Notes under the pieces: generated by a model
What the model was told of the DNA's origin: nothing
Database searches by the model: none
The model's input: only the letters and a program-made list of their open reading frames with translations
Part shown: piece after piece, positions 4,699-9,790 of the stretch
Layout of the letters: the number at the start of each line of letters is the position of its first letter
Position numbering within the stretch: position 1 is the stretch's first letter
Translations under genes and position numbers: made by a program
NCBI GenBank assembly: GCA_002393725.1
Contig: DGTJ01000011.1
Coordinates: 1 to 9,790 of the forward strand
Source of the DNA: Prevotella sp. UBA4339
GTDB lineage: Bacteria > Bacteroidota > Bacteroidia > Bacteroidales > Bacteroidaceae
Direction of reading: 5' to 3'
DNA length: 9,790 bases

Positions 4699-7317
4699 TC
4701 ATTTACCCGATACTATCTTCTTGATTTCATTCAGCTTGTTCAGGGCTTCGAGCGGAGTAAGGTTGTTCACGTCGAGACCAAGTATCTCATCGCGCACCTG
4801 ACAGAGCACAGGATCGTCGAGCTGGAAGAACGAGAGCTGCATTCCTTCGCGTGAGGCGGCGATTTCCGCCGTAGGCTTGCCAACAGTACCCACCTGGGCA
4901 TTCTCGGCCTCCAGCTGCTTTAAAATCACGTTGGCACGCTTGACAATGCTGCGAGGCATTCCTGCTATCTCTGCCACATGGATACCAAAAGAGTGCTCAC
5001 TCCCACCCTTTTCGAGCTTACGTAAGAATATCACCTTGCCGTCAACCTCCTTGACAGATACATTGTAATTCTTGATGCGTGAGAAGTTCTTCTCCATCTC
5101 GTTGAGCTCATGATAGTGGGTAGCGAATAGTGTACGAGGATGTCCTTTGGCATTCTCATGCAGATACTCAACAATAGCCCATGCGATGGAAATACCGTCG
5201 TAAGTGCTGGTGCCTCGCCCTAATTCATCGAAGAGCACCAATGATCGTGAAGACACATTATTGAGGATGTTCGAAGCCTCCGTCATCTCCACCATAAAGG
5301 TAGATTCACCCAGCGAGATATTATCCGAGGCCCCTACCCTGGTGAAGATTTTGTCCACCAGACCGATTCTCGCTGCTTCTGCGGGCACGAAACATCCTAT
5401 CTGGGCGAGTAGTACTATCAGAGCTGTTTGACGCAGCAGAGCGGATTTACCAGCCATATTTGGACCGGTAATGATGATTATCTGCTGACGCTCATTGTCT
5501 AACTGTATATCATTAGGCACATATCGCTCTCCAAGAGGCAGCTCCTTTTCAATAACAGGATGACGACCCTGCCTGATATCTATCACCTCCGAAGAGTCAA
5601 TGACAGGACGCACATACTTATTCTCCTCGGCAGCCTTTGCGAATGACAGCAGGCAGTCGAGGTGGGCTATTATATTGGCATTTATCTGAATCTGGGGTAT
5701 AAACTCCTGCATGCCAAGAATCAGGTCATTAAACAGCTTGGCCTCCAAGGACAGTATCTTATCCTCTGCGCCCAGGATCTTCTCTTCGTATTCCTTCAGT
5801 TCCTGGGTGATATATCTCTCTGCCTGAGCCAGAGTCTGCTTGCGCACCCATTCAGGCGGAACCTGATCTTTGTAAGTGTTGCGCACTTCGAGATAGTAGC
5901 CAAAGACATTGTTATACCCTATCTTCAAAGAGGATATACCAGTCTCTGCCGCCTCACGCTCCTGTATCTTCAGCAGATAGTCTTTGCCGCTATAGGCAAT
6001 GCTGCGCAAGTCATCGAGCTCAGCATTGACACCATCGCAAATCACACCGCCCTTCGCCACAAGCTGCGGAGGATCGTTCTGAATCTCCTTCTCTATCCTG
6101 TCGCGCAGGGACTCACAGAGATTCAGCTGCTCCCCTACCCGCTTCAAGGCTTCATTATCGGCATACAGGCAAGCTGTCTTTATCGGCTGGATGGCCTGGA
6201 GGGCTGTCTTCAGTTGCACTACTTCACGGGGTGATACTCTGCCTACCGCCACCTTCGATATAATGCGCTCCAGGTCGCCTATACGATGTATCTGCTCATC
6301 GACACACTGGCGGAAATCCGGTTGCCTGTAGTAATACTCTACGATGTCCAAGCGCTCATTGATGGGCTTCTCATCCTTAAGGGGGAACACAAGCCAGCGG
6401 CGCAAAAGACGACCACCCATCGGGCTTACCGTCTTATCGATGACATCGAGCAACGACTTTCCGTCATCCTGCATCGGATGGACTAACTCAAGACTCCTGA
6501 TAGTAAACTTGTCAAGACGCACATACTTGTCTTCTTCTATGCGAGAGATAGACGTGATGTGTCCTATCTGAGTGTGCTGTGTCTGTTCAAGATATTGCAG
6601 TATTGCTCCAGAGGCGATGACTCCGTTCTGCAGATGATCGACACCGAAACCCTTGAGATTCTTCACATGGAAGTGCTTCAGCAGTTTCTGACGCGCTGTC
6701 TGATCAGTAAACACCCAGTCATCGAGCTCAAAAGTAAAGAACTTATTGCCGAACTTCTGTTCAAACTGCTGCTTTCTGCCTCTCTCATAAAGTACCTCTT
6801 TAGGTGAGAAATTTGCCAGAAGTTTCTCCACATAATCTACGGTACCCTCACCTGTCAGGAATTCTCCTGTAGAGATATCGAGAAATGCTACTCCACATGC
6901 CACTTTTCCGAAATGCACAGAAGCCAGGAAATTGTTCTCCTTATAGTTCAGCACGTTGTCAGAGAGAGCTACACCAGGAGTGACCAGTTCTGTGATACCT
7001 CGCTTAACGAGTTTCTTTGTGAGTTTTGGGTCTTCGAGCTGGTCGCAGATGGCAACACGCTTTCCAGCCCTCACAAGCTTCGGCAGATAGGTATCGAGGG
7101 CGTGATGAGGGAAGCCCGCCATCTCGTCACCCTTGTTGTAACCGTTATTCCTGTGTGTCAGCGTGATACCGAGAATCTTCGCTGCTATCACCGCATCCTC
7201 GCAATATGTCTCGTAGAAGTCACCACAACGAAACAGCAGTACAGCATCAGGATGCTTCGCCTTCAAGTCGAAGAACTGTTTCATCATCGGAGTGAACTCA
7301 CCGTCTTTCTTTGCCAT
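4699..7317 (-). CDS. mutS: DNA mismatch repair protein MutS
   Basis: An 872-residue MutS1-type protein, full family length, which finds mispaired bases and small loops and recruits MutL. The N-terminal mismatch-binding motif is GDFYETY (32-38), with Phe34 and Glu36 as the wedge residues. Connector, lever and clamp domains follow; the MGGRLLRRWLVFPL block is at 300-313. The ATPase domain has Walker A GPNMAGKS (618-625), the ASDNISLGESTF loop (663-674), Walker B LVLFDELG (693-700), GRGTSTYDG (700-708) and the ATHYHEL switch (732-738). The C-terminal dimerisation helices contain SFGIHVAEIAGMP (776-788). The start codon lies just after a strong Bacteroidetes promoter, and the stop is TGA. It is transcribed convergently with ychF-lgt and is not in an operon with its neighbours. 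No missing motif or frameshift is seen. Confidence 0.98.
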   Translation of the reverse strand: MAKKDGEFTPMMKQFFDLKAKHPDAVLLFRCGDFYETYCEDAVIAAKILGITLTHRNNGYNKGDEMAGFPHHALDTYLPKLVRAGKRVAICDQLEDPKLTKKLVKRGITELVTPGVALSDNVLNYKENNFLASVHFGKVACGVAFLDISTGEFLTGEGTVDYVEKLLANFSPKEVLYERGRKQQFEQKFGNKFFTFELDDWVFTDQTARQKLLKHFHVKNLKGFGVDHLQNGVIASGAILQYLEQTQHTQIGHITSISRIEEDKYVRLDKFTIRSLELVHPMQDDGKSLLDVIDKTVSPMGGRLLRRWLVFPLKDEKPINERLDIVEYYYRQPDFRQCVDEQIHRIGDLERIISKVAVGRVSPREVVQLKTALQAIQPIKTACLYADNEALKRVGEQLNLCESLRDRIEKEIQNDPPQLVAKGGVICDGVNAELDDLRSIAYSGKDYLLKIQEREAAETGISSLKIGYNNVFGYYLEVRNTYKDQVPPEWVRKQTLAQAERYITQELKEYEEKILGAEDKILSLEAKLFNDLILGMQEFIPQIQINANIIAHLDCLLSFAKAAEENKYVRPVIDSSEVIDIRQGRHPVIEKELPLGERYVPNDIQLDNERQQIIIITGPNMAGKSALLRQTALIVLLAQIGCFVPAEAARIGLVDKIFTRVGASDNISLGESTFMVEMTEASNILNNVSSRSLVLFDELGRGTSTYDGISIAWAIVEYLHENAKGHPRTLFATHYHELNEMEKNFSRIKNYNVSVKEVDGKVIFLRKLEKGGSEHSFGIHVAEIAGMPRSIVKRANVILKQLEAENAQVGTVGKPTAEIAASREGMQLSFFQLDDPVLCQVRDEILGLDVNNLTPLEALNKLNEIKKIVSGK

Positions 7318-7342
7318 CTTTACTCTCTTTTCTTTTGAGCGA

Positions 7343-7373
7343 CAAAGTTACGAAGAAAAAATGAACCTTCAAA
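7343..7373 (-). promoter_or_regulatory. mutS promoter
   Basis: Reading the minus strand, TTTG (7370-7373) is followed by exactly 19 bp and then TAACTTTG (7343-7350). This matches both halves of the Bacteroidetes housekeeping promoter (TTTG / N19 / TAnnTTTG). The -7 element ends 25 bp before the mutS ATG, so the leader is short. Confidence 0.8.
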
Positions 7374-7394
7374 ATGATTCCTTGTTTTTCATCG

Positions 7395-7435
7395 AAAAAA
7401 ATACTCCCCCTGGATTTTTCATCATCCAAGGGGAG
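7395..7435 (-). terminator. Intrinsic terminator of the secreted OB-fold protein gene
   Basis: The arms 7404-7415 and 7424-7435 form six pairs (CTCCCC/GGGGAG), one mismatch, then five pairs (TGGAT/ATCCA), around an 8-nt loop. On the minus strand the stem is followed at once by TA and a run of seven T (7395-7401). It lies 38 bp after the stop codon of the leftward gene and just upstream of the mutS promoter, so it insulates mutS from readthrough. Confidence 0.85.
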
Positions 7436-7473
7436 CATTGTTTTAGAGCTATAAAGCCCGAAAGGGTAGGGGA

Positions 7474-9204
7474 TTACTTCTGAAGCATCTTCTTGCCGTT
7501 CTTGATAACCACACCCTTGTAGCTTGCGTCTACTCTCTGACCAGCGAGGTTGAAGAGTGGAGCATCGGCATCATCAGACTTTATAGATGTGATGCCTGTT
7601 GACTTACCATTGACAGTTAAGATCTTACAACCAGAGGCAACCTCAGGAGTTACAACATCATTCTTCACATACTTCTGAAGTTTACCCTGTACTTTCACTG
7701 TATCACCTACTTTCACTATATTTTCATCTGTTATCTTCTGACCTTCTGCATCCTTTGCACGGAAAACCTTAAGAATTGCAGCATCACCGGCATTATCAGC
7801 TATGTCAAAAGTAGCATTACCATAATTTGTAGATATTTCATCAATAGTAGTGACAATACCTGTAATTACATACTCCTCACTGGTAGTCTTACCACTCTCA
7901 AGGGCATTAATTATTTCGAGTGCTTTTGCTACTGTCACTTCCTTCACCTCATCTGATGGCTGAGGGTTCTCACCGCCTTCATTCTTCGTTACGCCGTTAA
8001 GAGAATAAATATAAGCCTGTTTTGAAACTGTCTCTGGAGTATTGCCTTGATAGTTAACAATCTTACCACAAATAATCACTTCATCACCCACCTTTATCTG
8101 GGTATTGCCTTCTACCCAAGGCTTGTTTTCAAGATAGTATACAGAATAACACTGGAAGGTGTAGTCGTTGTTTCCATCAGCTGAAATAAAGAATGTAGCT
8201 GTTCCATACTGAGCACTGAATTCATACTTGATTTTCGCAATCTTTCCCTTAATATAAAAGTCCATATCGCTTGCTGCGTCTTTTTGAAGAATGCCTCCCA
8301 AAACATTTGCTTGATTTGGTGTCATCAGATCCTCCAAAGAAGTGCCTAAACCACTCTTTTCACCATCTATAAGCATCTTCATCATAGACTTGACAAGTAT
8401 TTTAGACATCATTGAAACATCCTTTGTCAGAATAACAGAAACTGTCTTACCATCAATTGTTGCAGGTTCATCATCACCCATGGCTGCATTATAAGCTGCC
8501 TGAGCTAACTCTTCTGTGGGGAAAGTAACAACAACAGTGCATTTAGTACAGAGTTTGTTTTCACCAAACTCAAACACCATGTTACCTGTTATTTCCTGAT
8601 TTTGATTGGTACCTTTAAAGTCTACTATTACTTGACCATCCTTCTCTGTAATGCTTCCTGAAGAGATATTATACTTCTCAAAAGGATTATCAGAAGGCTC
8701 GTCAGGAGTATATTCTGTAACCTCGCCAATGATTGTCATTGTAGTGATATAGGCTCGCTTCTCTGGTGTAGTAATAGAAATCTTATCTACTTCAGAACCA
8801 TTGAGTTCAACTGTGTACTCATTAAAATTTCCATCAAGCTCAGTGAAATCCTTACCATTTACTGTTATTGCAGTTTCTGTATCGTTATACTTTCTTGCAG
8901 TAAACTTAATTGTACTAACCTTAATTGGAGAAGACAATTTGAGAATCAGTGAACCTGGTCTTTTACCAGTTCCAAGTTTAATTCCACGACCTTCGCGAGC
9001 CTGGTAAATATCAGAAGTTTCTACAGCAGAGAAAATAGAAGCACCTTCAGAAACAATACCACTAATTTCTGTCTGCTTTGTTCCATCATCGCTGCTTCCA
9101 CCACAGTCCTTAAAAGTTACCTTAAATTCCTCGGCAAAAGCATTTCCCATAAACATAGCCATTAAGGCTACAAAAGAATAGCGTAAAAATTTGTTCATAA
9201 GCAT
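7474..9204 (-). CDS. Secreted multidomain protein with tandem OB-fold-like domains and Prevotella-type C-terminal tail
   Basis: A 576-residue exported protein of unknown function. A signal peptide covers residues 1 to about 24 (FVALMAMFMGNAFA, then EE). Translation could also begin at Met3. Residues about 28-162 form a beta-rich module (GTGKRPGSLILKLSSPIKVSTIKFTA...RAYITTMTIIGEV) of a kind common in Bacteroidetes surface proteins. Residues about 175-300 are a second, unrecognised module with a CTKC pair (219-222). Two related domains follow, about 313-404 and 423-533. Both have an xxIxGxI...YGxATFxI...IKVGD-V---GK---Y pattern typical of OB-folds, as in Bacteroidales cell-surface proteins. The tail PLFNLAGQRVDASYKGVVIKNGKKMLQK (549-576; key residues NLAGQRV, KGVVI, NGKK) resembles the sorting tails of Prevotella exported proteins, possibly for type IX secretion. 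The gene is visibly AT-richer than ychF or the transposase. Ligand and location are not known. Confidence 0.82.
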   Translation of the reverse strand: MLMNKFLRYSFVALMAMFMGNAFAEEFKVTFKDCGGSSDDGTKQTEISGIVSEGASIFSAVETSDIYQAREGRGIKLGTGKRPGSLILKLSSPIKVSTIKFTARKYNDTETAITVNGKDFTELDGNFNEYTVELNGSEVDKISITTPEKRAYITTMTIIGEVTEYTPDEPSDNPFEKYNISSGSITEKDGQVIVDFKGTNQNQEITGNMVFEFGENKLCTKCTVVVTFPTEELAQAAYNAAMGDDEPATIDGKTVSVILTKDVSMMSKILVKSMMKMLIDGEKSGLGTSLEDLMTPNQANVLGGILQKDAASDMDFYIKGKIAKIKYEFSAQYGTATFFISADGNNDYTFQCYSVYYLENKPWVEGNTQIKVGDEVIICGKIVNYQGNTPETVSKQAYIYSLNGVTKNEGGENPQPSDEVKEVTVAKALEIINALESGKTTSEEYVITGIVTTIDEISTNYGNATFDIADNAGDAAILKVFRAKDAEGQKITDENIVKVGDTVKVQGKLQKYVKNDVVTPEVASGCKILTVNGKSTGITSIKSDDADAPLFNLAGQRVDASYKGVVIKNGKKMLQK

Positions 9205-9238
9205 TTTAATTGTTATAGTTATTATTTGTATTATTCAA

Positions 9239-9269
9239 ACAGCCCACCTTGTAGTTTTAGGTGGGCTGT
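9239..9269 (-). terminator. Strong hairpin after the isomerase gene
   Basis: ACAGCCCACCT (9239-9249) and AGGTGGGCTGT (9259-9269) form a perfect 11-bp stem with a 9-nt loop, 22 bp after the isomerase stop. By position it should terminate the leftward isomerase transcript, but the stem is followed on that strand only by TTGAATAATAC. The better T-run (ATTTTTG, 9270-9276) follows on the plus strand. It may therefore be bidirectional, or act as an attenuator or stability element ahead of the secreted protein gene, which starts 34 bp further on. No clear TAnnTTTG motif lies between hairpin and that gene. Confidence 0.65.
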
Positions 9270-9291
9270 ATTTTTGATTCTACTTAAAATA

Positions 9292-9789
9292 TTAAGCGAA
9301 AGGATTCTCTGTTGGGTAGTAGTCACCCTTCGGGAAGTTGTAATCGATTTTCTCAACAGGGATGCCCATGTACTTGAGAACCTCCCAGAGATACTTACCA
9401 GCATGGTCGAACATCACTGCGCAGTGGTGTGGATAGTGCTTCTCGATGAGGACGTGACGATAGAAGCGGCTCATGTTCTTGATACCGAAGATACCGATAG
9501 AACCGAATGAGCGAGTAGCCACAGGAATAACCTCACCCTGAGCAATGTAAGCACGCAGCTTGGTATCAGCCGTTGACTGCAGACGGTAAACAGTAGCCTT
9601 GCCTGGCTTGATGTCACCCTCGAGAGTACCGTTAGTCACCTCTACTGGTAGAGCGCGGGCCATGATGCGCTGGAAGCACATATTGCAGTTGCAAACCTTA
9701 GAAGAGGCTGTATTACCACAGTGGAATCCCATGAATATCTCCTTGTCAGTATATGTATCGCAGAGGAACTTCTTACCCTTGATGCTCTC
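9292..9789 (-). CDS. L-fucose/L-arabinose isomerase family protein, C-terminal part (partial)
   Basis: The last 165 codons of a leftward gene whose beginning is beyond the window edge. The sequence matches the C-terminal domain of the L-fucose/L-arabinose isomerase-like family, cytoplasmic metal-dependent aldose-ketose isomerases. Recognisable blocks are FMGFHCGNT, then LEGDIKPGKATVYRLQ, LRAYIAQGEVIPVATRSFGSIGIF, FYRHVLIEKHYPHHCAVMFDHAG and the end YPTENPFA. The His pair in PHHCAV is a plausible metal or substrate contact by comparison with FucI, but this is an inference. The frame continues upstream of the first internal Met (9730-9732) without a stop to the window edge, with ESIKGKKFLCDTYTDKEIF before it, so that Met is internal. 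The exact sugar cannot be told from this part. A hairpin follows the stop. Confidence 0.88.
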   Translation of the reverse strand, partial: ESIKGKKFLCDTYTDKEIFMGFHCGNTASSKVCNCNMCFQRIMARALPVEVTNGTLEGDIKPGKATVYRLQSTADTKLRAYIAQGEVIPVATRSFGSIGIFGIKNMSRFYRHVLIEKHYPHHCAVMFDHAGKYLWEVLKYMGIPVEKIDYNFPKGDYYPTENPFA

Positions 9790-9790
9790 C

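Noticed and set aside
5662..6234. 190-codon frame antisense to mutS
   Set aside because: Lies wholly inside the certain mutS gene; no recognisable domain or upstream signals.

Overview
The window looks like chromosomal DNA of a gut-type Bacteroidales bacterium, most likely Prevotella or a close relative. Three things point that way. Several intergenic regions carry the Bacteroidetes -7 promoter element TAnnTTTG, and one of them has a TTTG -33 element at exactly 19 bp. The 576-residue secreted protein ends in a Prevotella-style C-terminal tail (NLAGQRV...KGVVIKNGKK). The Lgt, MutS and YchF sequences fit this phylum. Genus is an inference.

Left part (1-2500): the 3' end of polA is followed, 65 bp later on the same strand, by a REP-associated tyrosine transposase (RAYT, HUH superfamily) with an extra C-terminal Rossmann-like domain. 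A directional REP palindrome (CTGCGG-N5-CCGCAG-TWTACT) lies between polA and the transposase gene. Two more copies, in inverted orientation and 37 bp apart, sit inside the transposase reading frame at 718-800. They form a REPIN-like element that encodes an insertion between the HxH motif and the catalytic Tyr region. The transposase converges, with a 4-bp overlap, on a leftward pair: a secreted DUF3237 protein followed by a small two-helix membrane protein.

Middle part (2460-7400): a divergent promoter region with a 7-bp tandem repeat precedes ychF and lgt, which are 2 bp apart and probably co-transcribed. lgt converges with mutS. The 166-bp gap between them holds four degenerate 21-bp tandem repeats that can also fold into a long hairpin. 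mutS is complete and has a near-perfect Bacteroidetes promoter.

Right part (7400-9790): leftward genes for a secreted, visibly AT-richer protein with tandem OB-fold-like domains, ending in a good intrinsic terminator, and upstream of it the 3' end of an L-fucose/L-arabinose isomerase-family gene followed by a strong hairpin.

Most of the window is housekeeping: DNA repair and replication, lipoprotein maturation, a ribosome-associated ATPase and sugar isomerisation. The most unusual part is the RAYT that carries its own putative REP/REPIN target in its coding sequence.
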